Shown here in pieces: positions 28,459 to 36,578 of a stretch of DNA of 64,000 nt; positions within the stretch are counted from its first letter, which is position 1, and each line of letters opens with the position of its first letter. Source of the stretch: Flavobacterium kingsejongi (lineage in GTDB: Bacteria; Bacteroidota; Bacteroidia; Flavobacteriales; Flavobacteriaceae). The notes under the pieces are model-generated. The model was not told the origin of the DNA, searched no databases, and saw only the letters and a list, made by a program, of their open reading frames with translations. Where the stretch lies: positions 3,286,001 through 3,350,000 of the forward strand of contig NZ_CP020919.1 in NCBI RefSeq assembly GCF_003076475.1, written 5' to 3'. A program made the translations under genes and the position numbers.

Positions 28459-28648
28459 TGTAATTGTTTTAATACTGCAACACTATTTTTATTTTACGGA
28501 ATACTACAATCCCATTACAGGAATTGAAAATGCAAATTTAATACATCAGTATTGAATTTATGCTATGGTATGCTTGAATGAAATTTTTTTTCAAGTGCCG
28601 CTATATGAAATATTGCTATACCTTCTACGCTTCTTGTCACGCCTTTGC

Positions 28649-30030
28649 GGGAGTAGTCGTTAGATTGTGTAAACGTAGAAATTGATTTTAATTTGATTTG
28701 AGATTTTAAGGCTTAGCCAAAAAACAACAGATCATTAAGTATAGAATTTAAAAGAACTACATTTAAATAATTTAAAAAGAGCGGATTATGATCGAAGATG
28801 GTAAATTACCCAAAGATTTTGCAAAGCAATTTAAAAACAAAGAAGACTTCCATACTTTTTTTCAAGACCTGTATAAACAAGGCATTGAACAGCTACTCCA
28901 GGGAGAATTGGATGCTCATCTGGGATATGAGAAGCATAATATTGACGGATACAATACAGGCAATAGCCGTAATGGTTCTTTCTCAAAGAATATAAAATCA
29001 GAGACTTTGGGCAATATGGTCCTGGCTATTCCCCGGGATAGAAATGGTGAATTCGAGCCTCAGGTCATCGGAAAAGGCCAATCGATGAGTGAAAAGATTG
29101 AAGATGCTATTTTAGGAATGTACAGTCGTGGAATGACCCGTAGTGATATTGTAGAACAAGTTAAAGAAGTTTATGGGATATCAGTAAGTGAGTCCACGAT
29201 TTCGACCATCTCTGATAGAATACTGGCTGATGTTGATTTATGGACTAAAAGGGCTTTAGAACCACAGTATCTGATTGTTTGGATGGATGCTGTGCATATG
29301 AAAGTAAGAACAGATGGGAAATATGAAAACCATGCAATTTACATTGTAATCGGACTAAAAACAGATGGTAAGAAAGAAGTATTAGGAATGTGGCTAAATA
29401 AAGAAGAGTCGGCTTCATTTTGGATGACTGTACTCTCTGACATAAAATCTCGTGGAGTAAAGGATATTCTCATTGCCTGTACAGATAACCTTACCGGATT
29501 TACAAAAGCTATCAGAGGTGTTTTTCCAAATACAGAATCCCAGCTTTGCATTGTTCATCAAATAAGGAATAGCCTTAAGTTTGTAGTAGTTAAGGATAGA
29601 AAAGCATTTTGCAGTGCAATGAAAGAAGTATATACTGCAATAAATCAGGAAGAAGCCGTTTTAGCTCTGGCTGAATTTAAAAAAAACTGGGAAGCAAAAT
29701 ATAAATATGCCGTTTGCTCCTGGGAAAAGAATTGGGAAAATCTCATGCCTTTTTTGGCCTATCCTGCTGAAATCAGGAAAATAATGTACACCACAAATAC
29801 AATAGAAAACTTAAACAGGGGAATTAGAAAATATACCAAAACAAAAGTGCAGTTCCCAGATGAAAAAAGCGTCAAGAAATCAGTCTATTTAGCAATACAA
29901 AATTGTGAAAAAAGCTGGATAAATGCAATACCAAGCTGGGGATTAATCATGAATCAGTTCTTGGTCATATTTGGAGAAAGGTGTAATATTAAACACTAAG
30001 AACTGTTTACACAAAATTTCGACCAGTCTC
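28649..30030 (+). mobile_element. IS256-family insertion sequence, complete copy
   Basis: A 1382-bp element. The left end (28649-28674) GGGAGTAGTCGTTAGATTGT-GTAAAC and the right end (30005-30030, reverse complement GAGACTGGTCGAAATTTTGT-GTAAAC) are 26-bp imperfect inverted repeats. One intact transposase gene lies inside. No target-site duplication is seen because the right end abuts a second, inverted copy at 30031 without a gap. Confidence 0.9.
28788..29999 (+). CDS. IS256-family transposase (complete copy)
   Basis: A 403-residue mutator-type transposase. The DDE residues are in LIVWMDAVHMKVR, LIACTDNLTGF and TNTIENLNRGIRKYTK. ELDAHLGYEKH near the N-terminus and CIVHQIRNSLKFV after the second Asp are IS256 hallmarks. 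It ends IPSWGLIMNQFLVIFGERCNIKH, the expected full-length C-terminus. It catalyses copy-out/paste-in transposition via circular intermediates. ATG 28788 is followed by a normal MIEDGKLPKDFAKQF start. Confidence 0.96.
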   Translation: MIEDGKLPKDFAKQFKNKEDFHTFFQDLYKQGIEQLLQGELDAHLGYEKHNIDGYNTGNSRNGSFSKNIKSETLGNMVLAIPRDRNGEFEPQVIGKGQSMSEKIEDAILGMYSRGMTRSDIVEQVKEVYGISVSESTISTISDRILADVDLWTKRALEPQYLIVWMDAVHMKVRTDGKYENHAIYIVIGLKTDGKKEVLGMWLNKEESASFWMTVLSDIKSRGVKDILIACTDNLTGFTKAIRGVFPNTESQLCIVHQIRNSLKFVVVKDRKAFCSAMKEVYTAINQEEAVLALAEFKKNWEAKYKYAVCSWEKNWENLMPFLAYPAEIRKIMYTTNTIENLNRGIRKYTKTKVQFPDEKSVKKSVYLAIQNCEKSWINAIPSWGLIMNQFLVIFGERCNIKH

Positions 30031-31198
30031 GATTCATGATTAATCCCCAGCTTGGTATTGCATTTATCCAGCTTTTTTCACAATTTTGTATTGCTAAATA
30101 GACTGATTTCTTGACGCTTTTTTCATCTGGGAACTGCACTTTTGTTTTGGTATATTTTCTAATTCCCCTGTTTAAGTTTTCTATTGTATTTGTGGTGTAC
30201 ATTATTTTCCTGATTTCAGCAGGATAGGCCAAAAAAGGCATGAGATTTTCCCAATTCTTTTCCCAGGAGCAAACGGCATATTTATATTTTGCTTCCCAGT
30301 TTTTTTTAAATTCAGCCAGAGCTAAAACGGCTTCTTCCTGATTTATTGCAGTATATACTTCTTTCATTGCACTGCAAAATGCTTTTCTATCCTTAACTAC
30401 TACAAACTTAAGGCTATTCCTTATTTGATGAACAATGCAAAGCTGGGATTCTGTATTTGGAAAAACACCTCTGATAGCTTTTGTAAATCCGGTAAGGTTA
30501 TCTGTACAGGCAATGAGAATATCCTTTACTCCACGAGATTTTATGTCAGAGAGTACAGTCATCCAAAATGAAGCCGACTCTTCTTTATTTAGCCACATTC
30601 CTAATACTTCTTTCTTACCATCTGTTTTTAGTCCGATTACAATGTAAATTGCATGGTTTTCATATTTCCCATCTGTTCTTACTTTCATATGCACAGCATC
30701 CATCCAAACAATCAGATACTGTGGTTCTAAAGCCCTTTTAGTCCATAAATCAACATCAGCCAGTATTCTATCAGAGATGGTCGAAATCGTGGACTCACTT
30801 ACTGATATCCCATAAACTTCTTTAACTTGTTCTACAATATCACTACGGGTCATTCCACGACTGTACATTCCTAAAATAGCATCTTCAATCTTTTCACTCA
30901 TCGATTGGCCTTTTCCGATGACCTGAGGCTCGAATTCACCATTTCTATCCCGGGGAATAGCCAGGACCATATTGCCCAAAGTCTCTGATTTTATATTCTT
31001 TGAGAAAGAACCATTACGGCTATTGCCTGTATTGTATCCGTCAATATTATGCTTCTCATATCCCAGATGAGCATCCAATTCTCCCTGGAGTAGCTGTTCA
31101 ATGCCTTGTTTATACAGGTCTTGAAAAAAAGTATGGAAGTCTTCTTTGTTTTTAAATTGCTTTGCAAAATCTTTGGGTAATTTACCATCTTCGATCAT
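29996..31198 (-). CDS. IS256-family transposase, 3'-truncated second copy
   Basis: The first ~392 residues look identical to the complete copy, including the full DDE triad. After IPSWGLIMN the frame enters the right inverted repeat of the other element and adds RDWSKFCVNSS before stopping at 29996. The last native residues (about 14) are lost. The truncation removes only the extreme C-terminus, so the protein may retain some activity in trans, but the element lacks its own right end and cannot move by itself. Confidence 0.93.
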   Translation of the reverse strand: MIEDGKLPKDFAKQFKNKEDFHTFFQDLYKQGIEQLLQGELDAHLGYEKHNIDGYNTGNSRNGSFSKNIKSETLGNMVLAIPRDRNGEFEPQVIGKGQSMSEKIEDAILGMYSRGMTRSDIVEQVKEVYGISVSESTISTISDRILADVDLWTKRALEPQYLIVWMDAVHMKVRTDGKYENHAIYIVIGLKTDGKKEVLGMWLNKEESASFWMTVLSDIKSRGVKDILIACTDNLTGFTKAIRGVFPNTESQLCIVHQIRNSLKFVVVKDRKAFCSAMKEVYTAINQEEAVLALAEFKKNWEAKYKYAVCSWEKNWENLMPFLAYPAEIRKIMYTTNTIENLNRGIRKYTKTKVQFPDEKSVKKSVYLAIQNCEKSWINAIPSWGLIMNRDWSKFCVNSS

Positions 31199-31337
31199 AA
31201 TCCGCTCTTTTTAAATTATTTAAATGTAGTTCTTTTAAATTCTATACTTAATGATCTGTTGTTTTTTGGCTAAGCCTTAAAATCTCAAATCAAATTAAAA
31301 TCAATTTCTACGTTTACACAATCTAACGACTACTCCC
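30031..31337 (-). mobile_element. IS256-family insertion sequence, truncated inverted copy
   Basis: A 1307-bp copy in opposite orientation whose outer left-type inverted repeat is at 31312-31337. Its other end, 75 bp including the right-type repeat, is missing at the junction with the complete copy. No remnant of those 75 bp is found beyond 28649, so this is not a simple nested insertion. Confidence 0.9.
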
Positions 31338-31929
31338 CTATTTCCCGGTGATTCTCTGGAATATCGGAACCCTTATTGCCTTTTCTTTCGTGGCACTCTA
31401 TACCTATCTCGGCTACAAAGGCATGTTCCAGTCCCAAATCCTGCTTCCGGAATTCCTGTTGCAGCGCCTTTCTATCACAACAGTCGGGGATCCAACCGCT
31501 CCGGCACCACCTCCAAAAGCGGTTATACGCCAACTCGACCATTATCCAATAGCCGAAATAGAACGCCTGAAAAAAAAATTATTCGATATCCTGGAACACA
31601 AAAAACTTTACCGCAATGATACCCTTAGCCTGACGGAACTCTCGGAAACCATGGGAATTTCAAATAAAAAATTATCCGAATTGCTGAACCAGCATATAAA
31701 GATCAATTTCTATAACCTGATTAACAACTACCGGATGGCCGAAGTGATTGAACGAATGGGCGCTTTGGATTCAGACAAATATACGCTGGTAGGGATTGCC
31801 TATGAATGTGGTTTCCAGTCTAAAGCGAGTTTTAACAGGATCTTCAAACAGAAAACCGGGGTCTCACCGTCCAAATACAAGAAAGAGCTGGAATTGAAAA
31901 CAGGGCATACAATACGTACTCCTGCATAA
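31338..31929 (+). pseudogene. AraC-family regulator lacking its N-terminal membrane part
   Basis: The frame is open straight out of the insertion sequence. It encodes the last transmembrane helix (YFPVILWNIGTLIAFSFVALYTYLGYKG), a linker and a complete AraC-type double helix-turn-helix domain (LSLTELSETMGISNKKLSELLNQ...LVGIAYECGFQSKASFNRIFKQKTGVSPSKYK). In this type the N-terminal ~150-200 residues are several membrane helices that sense a signal; here they were removed by the insertion or an adjacent deletion. GTG 31348 could restart translation, giving up to 193 residues. DNA after the stop to 32199 holds no other gene. Confidence 0.8.
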
Positions 31930-32089
31930 CCTTGTTTCGCATACTATCAGGAGGGCCAATTAGAGGGTATTTTCCCGTAATCCGGTGCCTCAAATGCAAA
32001 TTTCAAAGTCCCTTTTGGGATCAAAAAAGAAAGTAAAATACTTTATCCTAAAAATTTTCGTTATAATTTTAACGGTAACAAAAAAAAGC

Positions 32090-32097
32090 TATTTTTG
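32090..32097 (+). promoter_or_regulatory. -7 element of the exbB-exbD unit
   Basis: TATTTTTG matches TAnnTTTG, about 100 bp before the exbB ATG. The -33 position has TTTT rather than TTTG. The 100-nt leader contains a GC-rich stretch (32100-32155) that may fold. Confidence 0.45.
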
Positions 32098-32199
32098 TCA
32101 CAGGTAAGGAGCCGGTAGTAATGGCAGCAGGACGTTCGGTCGTTTCCTGTCGTATGAATCCCAATCCTGCAATAACATCAAAAATCAATACCTCTGTTT

Positions 32200-32919
32200 A
32201 TGATATTTTCAACATTTTTTTTACAGGCTGATACGTTGGCAGCAGCAACAACAAATACTGTTTTAGACGGTGTTGCAACGGGACAGGAAGTTTCAGCTTT
32301 AAGCTTTCTTTTAAAAGGGGGTGTATTCATCTATCCTATTATCCTATTGTTATTTTATACCATATACCTTATTATAGAACGTATCATGTTCATTAACAAA
32401 GCAACCAAACAGGATGCCCGTTTACTGAATGACGTAAAAAGCCAGCTGAATGCCGGTAAAATTGATGCTGCACTGGCCGTATGCTACCGGGACAATTCGG
32501 CAGCTTCAAATGTGCTGCAGGCAGGAATCTCCACTATTGGAAGGCCGATCAATGAGATTGAATCCAAAATGGAAAAATCCGCTAATATTGAAATTGGTGA
32601 GATGGAGAAAAAATTAGGGTACTTAGGGCTTATTTCCGGTATTGCGCCTATTTTAGGATTTATCGGTACAATTTCCGGAGTTATCAAGATTTTCTATAGT
32701 ATTTCTGTAACCGAGAATATTAGTATCGGAAATATTTCCGGAGGGCTTTATGAAAAAATGATCAGTTCCGGTGCCGGACTTGTAGTAGGGGTTATCGCCT
32801 ACTCTGCCTACCATATCTTCAACGTAATGATTGATAACTTTTCGCTGAACGTACAGAAACAAGTTTTAGAATTTATTAATATTATCCAACAACCAAGCTA
32901 TGAGAATAAAAAGGAATAA
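32200..32919 (+). CDS. exbB: MotA/TolQ/ExbB proton channel family protein
   Basis: A 239-residue membrane protein. Three helices are visible: YPIILLLFYTIYLIIERIMF near residue 50, and two after residue 140 (LGLISGIAPILGFIGTISGVIKIFY and GAGLVVGVIAYSAYHIFNV). The GLISGIAPILGFIGTISGV stretch is the conserved proton-channel segment. With ExbD it converts proton-motive force into work on a TonB- or Tol-type partner spanning the periplasm. A short hydrophobic leader precedes the first helix. It overlaps exbD by 20 bp. No tonB gene is adjacent. Confidence 0.92.
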   Translation: MIFSTFFLQADTLAAATTNTVLDGVATGQEVSALSFLLKGGVFIYPIILLLFYTIYLIIERIMFINKATKQDARLLNDVKSQLNAGKIDAALAVCYRDNSAASNVLQAGISTIGRPINEIESKMEKSANIEIGEMEKKLGYLGLISGIAPILGFIGTISGVIKIFYSISVTENISIGNISGGLYEKMISSGAGLVVGVIAYSAYHIFNVMIDNFSLNVQKQVLEFINIIQQPSYENKKE

Positions 32920-33295
32920 ACGATTTGCTGCAGAAGTTGCCACATCATCGCTGAGTGATATCATGTTCTTTTTACTATTATTCTTCCTGATTATTTCTAC
33001 CCTTGCGAATCCCAATGTGATCAAGATGACATTGCCGAAATCAGAAGCAAACCAGCAAACGAACAAACAGCATATCAGTCTTTCTGTCACCGAAGATAAA
33101 CATTACTTTATCGACAAGCAGGAAGTTGCCTTCAGCGATATCGAAGCACAGCTAAAAGCCAAAGCAGCTGCCGGAGCCGAACAAACGGTAATCATCCGTA
33201 TTCCTTATAACCTTCAGGTACAGGATTTGGTTGATTTACTTCAGATCGGGGTCAAACTGAACCTGAAATTTGTACTGGCCACCAGCAAAAAATAA
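32900..33295 (+). CDS. exbD: ExbD/TolR family biopolymer transport protein
   Basis: A 131-residue protein: short basic cytoplasmic N-terminus, SLSDIMFFLLLFFLIISTLAN as the single transmembrane helix with the conserved Asp (SDIMF), then a periplasmic domain (KQEVAFSDIEAQLKAKAA...). The helix Asp carries protons through the ExbB channel. Start ATG 32900 overlaps exbB by 20 bp, giving coupled translation in the ratio typical of these complexes. Confidence 0.93.
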   Translation: MRIKRNKRFAAEVATSSLSDIMFFLLLFFLIISTLANPNVIKMTLPKSEANQQTNKQHISLSVTEDKHYFIDKQEVAFSDIEAQLKAKAAAGAEQTVIIRIPYNLQVQDLVDLLQIGVKLNLKFVLATSKK

Positions 33296-33300
33296 AACCG

Positions 33301-33330
33301 AAGCCTCATTTCTTAAATGGGGCTTTTTTA
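33301..33330 (+). terminator. terminator of the exbB-exbD unit
   Basis: AAGCCTCATTT (33301-33311) pairs with AAATGGGGCTT (33315-33325), including two G-T/G-C adjustments, loop CTT and T6 tail; 5 bp after the stop codon. Confidence 0.88.
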
Positions 33331-33356
33331 CTTAAATTTGGTAAAACTACAATCGG

Positions 33357-33854
33357 ATGCGTACAAAAATACTACTGTTATTCTTCTTTTATGCCTTTAC
33401 CGCTGCGGCACAGCAAAAAATGGTACTAACCGCAAAAGGCTTTGAGCCGCTAAAAGTGGAAGTACCGCAAAACAGCGCCTTCCAGATTTTTACCAATTCC
33501 AAAGACTGGATGCGTGGTTATTACCAGACCGAAACCGAATTCCAGGAAATCGAAGGACAGCAGCTGACCATTGACGCGTTTAAAAACAATGCTTTCTTTT
33601 TCCGCAGCCTTGGGGAAACGTATTATTACAAGATCAAATACAATCTCAAAATCGAATTTGTCGATGGTTTGTATACCTTTTACTTTCGCGTAGACGAAAT
33701 CTATACCATCAATACGCTTACAAAAACACAGATCGCCGATTATTTCCTGAGCAACGGAAACATCAAGGATGACTATGCCGATGTAAAGTCCTCACTGGAA
33801 TATACTGTAAATGCGATTGCACGATCCCATTACAACTATGTTTTTGGTATCTAA
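33357..33854 (+). CDS. exported protein of unknown function
   Basis: A 165-residue protein with signal peptide MRTKILLLFFFYAFTAAAQ. The mature part has several aromatic-rich beta strands (YYQTETEFQEIEGQQLTIDAF, GETYYYKIKYNLKIEFVDGLYTFYFRVDEIY) and a C-terminal helix. It resembles small beta-sandwich/DUF4468-like exported proteins in layout but I cannot assign a family. No conserved cysteine pair. It sits between the ExbB/ExbD unit and pheT with its own upstream gap. Confidence 0.7.
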   Translation: MRTKILLLFFFYAFTAAAQQKMVLTAKGFEPLKVEVPQNSAFQIFTNSKDWMRGYYQTETEFQEIEGQQLTIDAFKNNAFFFRSLGETYYYKIKYNLKIEFVDGLYTFYFRVDEIYTINTLTKTQIADYFLSNGNIKDDYADVKSSLEYTVNAIARSHYNYVFGI

Positions 33855-34015
33855 CTCATAAAGAAGCGGCTATAGCCACCACAGCAGGTAAAATACTGCA
33901 CACCCCATAAAATGCATCGCAAAAAACAATAGCATCCGTAGTTTTCACTCCGGAAAAAGTGGTTAAAAATACTGAGAAAAGTAACTATTTTTTTTCAACT
34001 GCAAAATGCAATTGT

Positions 34016-34023
34016 TATCTTTG
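34016..34023 (+). promoter_or_regulatory. -7 element of pheT
   Basis: TATCTTTG matches TAnnTTTG exactly, 31 bp before the pheT ATG. The -33 region is T-rich (TTTC at 33992-33995). Confidence 0.65.
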
Positions 34024-34054
34024 CTCACTTAGCAAAAAAACATCCAATACACAA

Positions 34055-36481
34055 ATGAAAATATCTTACAATTGGCTCAAGCAATTCATCAAAACAGACT
34101 GGAAATCAGGTGAAATATCATCATTATTAACCGATTTAGGTTTGGAAGTTGAAGGAGTCGATGCCTATCAATCTGTAAAAGGCGGCCTGGAAGGCATTGT
34201 TGTGGGTCATGTATTGACCTGCATCCAACACCCGAATGCAGACAAATTAAGCCTTACTACAGTAGATTTGGGCGATGGTAATCCACCAGTTCAAATTGTT
34301 TGTGGCGCCCCTAATGTTGCTGCAGGGCAAAAAGTGGCAGTAGCTACAATTGGCACCACACTTTATGATAAGGAGGGCGCCGCTTTTCAAATTAAAAAAG
34401 GAAAGATCCGCGGGGAAGAAAGCCACGGTATGCTGTGTGCGGAAGATGAATTAGGCCTGGGCGGAAGCCATGAGGGTATCATCGTATTATCTCCGGACTT
34501 AAAACCGGGTACCCTGGTTGCCAAAATCTATAACATTGAAAACGATGAAGTTTTTGAAATTGGCCTGACACCAAACCGGGCAGATGCCATGAGTCACTGG
34601 GGTGTTGCACGGGACCTGAAAGCAGGACTGACACAACGCAATGTACACACCGAGCTGATCACTCCTTCTGTGAGCAGCTTCAGAGTTGATAAAAGAACCT
34701 TGAAAATTGATGTTAATATCCAGGATTCTAAATTGGTGCCACGCTATTGCGGGGTAACCATTTCAGGCGTTTCTATAAAACCTTCTCCGGAATGGCTTCA
34801 AAACCGGTTGAAAGCGATCGGCCTAACACCCAAAAATAATATTGTTGACGTAACGAACTATGTATTGCACGAGCTGGGACAACCCCTGCATGCGTTTGAT
34901 GCGGCTAAGATAAAAGGAAATAAAATAAGCGTTAAGACACTTCCTGCGGGTACAAAATTTACCACACTGGATGATGTGGAACGCATACTGCACGAAGATG
35001 ACCTGATGATTTGCCACGAGGAAGGCCCGATGGCTATCGCCGGTGTTTTTGGTGGTAAGAATTCTGCCGTGAATGAAAATACCAGTACTATATTTTTAGA
35101 AAGTGCGTATTTTAATCCGGTATGCATCCGCAAAACAGCCAAAAGACAAGGATTAAGTACTGATGCTTCCTTCCGTTTTGAACGTGGAATCGATCCATCA
35201 ATCACAGAATACGCCCTGAAAAGAGCAGCAAACCTGATTAAAGAATTGGCTGGTGGTGAAATCACATCCGATATCGTTGACCTTTATCCAAAGAAGATCG
35301 AAGATTTTTCAGTTTTCCTGAATTTCAAAAATGTAACTAAGATCATCGGGCAGGAAATTTCCAAAGAAGTAATCAAGAATATATTGGCTTCTTTAGAAAT
35401 AAAAATCACCAGTATCTCAGATGCCGGTTTAGGGCTTTTGATTCCTACCTACCGTGTCGATGTACAACGGGAGATAGACGTCATCGAAGACATACTGCGT
35501 GTTTACGGATATAATAATGTGAAGTTCACCCAAAAACTAAACGCTTCCATATCCAATTCATCCCGTACAGAAGACCATAAAGTACAGGATATCATTGCCA
35601 ATCAACTGGTTTCTTTAGGTTTCAATGAGATGATGGCCAATTCGCTTACCACACCGGACTATATTAAATTATCCGAGCAATTGCGTGAAGAATTTAATGT
35701 GATCATGCTGAATCCGTTGAGCAATGATTTATCGGCCATGCGCCAGTCGTTATTGTTCTCTGCCCTGGAAGCGATCTCCTTTAATATCAACAGGCGAAAT
35801 GCCGACCTGAGGTTATTCGAATTTGGTAAAAGCTATCACAAGCTTCCTTCCGGATATGAAGAAAATAAACACCTGACACTTACCGTTACAGGAGATAAAA
35901 TGCCAGAAAACTGGACGGCAACAGCCAAACCATCTGATTTCTTTTTGTTCAAAGGATATGTAAACAGCATCCTTTCCAGGCTTGGGATTTCCGCTTCCCA
36001 GATTGCAACGCCTACTTCCGATGTATTCGCAGAAGGAATTGCATTGGTATTGGGTAATGAGACAATAGTTGAATTTGGAACGATTAAAAAATCAATCCTG
36101 AAACATTTCAGTATCAAGCAGGAAGTTTTATTTGCTGATTTCAACTGGGGTGCTATCCTAAAAGTAATTTCCAATAAAACGAAATTTGTTGAAATTCCAA
36201 AATATCCTGAAGTACGCCGTGATTTAGCATTACTGGTTGATGAAAATATTTCGTTTGAAAGCATTTATAATTTAGCCAAGCAAACAGACAAAGGATTATT
36301 GAAAGAAATCAGCCTTTTTGATGTGTACCAGGGCGATAAATTACCGGAAGGTAAAAAGTCCTATGCCGTTAGCTTTGCAATCCAGGACAGTACCAAAACA
36401 CTGACAGATGCACAGATTGAAAAATTAATGAGTAAACTGATCCAGAATTTTGAAAGCCAACTTGGCGCACAACTGCGATAG
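34055..36481 (+). CDS. pheT: phenylalanine--tRNA ligase subunit beta
   Basis: An 808-residue PheT, standard length. Domain order is N-terminal (MKISYNWLKQFI), tRNA-binding EMAP-like domain (about 40-150, GGLEGIVVGHVLTCIQHPNADKLSLT), B3/B4 editing domain (NYVLHELGQPLHAFDAAKI), B5 and the catalytic-like core, and a C-terminal ferredoxin-fold anticodon-binding domain (IPKYPEVRRDLALLVDENISFESI). With PheS it charges tRNA-Phe. ATG 34055 is chosen since the preceding in-frame 32 codons have no homology. pheS is not in the window, as is usual for Bacteroidota where the subunits are unlinked. Confidence 0.97.
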   Translation: MKISYNWLKQFIKTDWKSGEISSLLTDLGLEVEGVDAYQSVKGGLEGIVVGHVLTCIQHPNADKLSLTTVDLGDGNPPVQIVCGAPNVAAGQKVAVATIGTTLYDKEGAAFQIKKGKIRGEESHGMLCAEDELGLGGSHEGIIVLSPDLKPGTLVAKIYNIENDEVFEIGLTPNRADAMSHWGVARDLKAGLTQRNVHTELITPSVSSFRVDKRTLKIDVNIQDSKLVPRYCGVTISGVSIKPSPEWLQNRLKAIGLTPKNNIVDVTNYVLHELGQPLHAFDAAKIKGNKISVKTLPAGTKFTTLDDVERILHEDDLMICHEEGPMAIAGVFGGKNSAVNENTSTIFLESAYFNPVCIRKTAKRQGLSTDASFRFERGIDPSITEYALKRAANLIKELAGGEITSDIVDLYPKKIEDFSVFLNFKNVTKIIGQEISKEVIKNILASLEIKITSISDAGLGLLIPTYRVDVQREIDVIEDILRVYGYNNVKFTQKLNASISNSSRTEDHKVQDIIANQLVSLGFNEMMANSLTTPDYIKLSEQLREEFNVIMLNPLSNDLSAMRQSLLFSALEAISFNINRRNADLRLFEFGKSYHKLPSGYEENKHLTLTVTGDKMPENWTATAKPSDFFLFKGYVNSILSRLGISASQIATPTSDVFAEGIALVLGNETIVEFGTIKKSILKHFSIKQEVLFADFNWGAILKVISNKTKFVEIPKYPEVRRDLALLVDENISFESIYNLAKQTDKGLLKEISLFDVYQGDKLPEGKKSYAVSFAIQDSTKTLTDAQIEKLMSKLIQNFESQLGAQLR

Positions 36482-36510
36482 TGCTATCATAAAAAGAATA
36501 GTATAAAAGC

Positions 36511-36548
36511 ATGCCCCCAAAAAGTAAAACACGATTTGGGGGCATTGT
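36511..36548. terminator. bidirectional terminator between pheT and the ompA-like gene
   Basis: ATGCCCCCAAA (36511-36521) pairs with TTTGGGGGCAT (36535-36545); both convergent genes end within 35 bp. Confidence 0.85.
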
Positions 36549-36578
36549 TTATTTTGGATCTTTTTATTTTGCCTTAAA

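Larger units (their letters stand above)
28649..31337. repeat. 1307-bp inverted repeat with 75-bp centre
   Basis: Arms 28649-29955 and 30031-31337 are equal in length and appear identical; the spacer 29956-30030 is the 3' end of the complete IS copy. Confidence 0.9.

Noticed and set aside
28649..31337. Composite transposon with cargo
   Set aside because: The two IS256 copies directly abut and enclose no cargo gene; one copy lacks an end.
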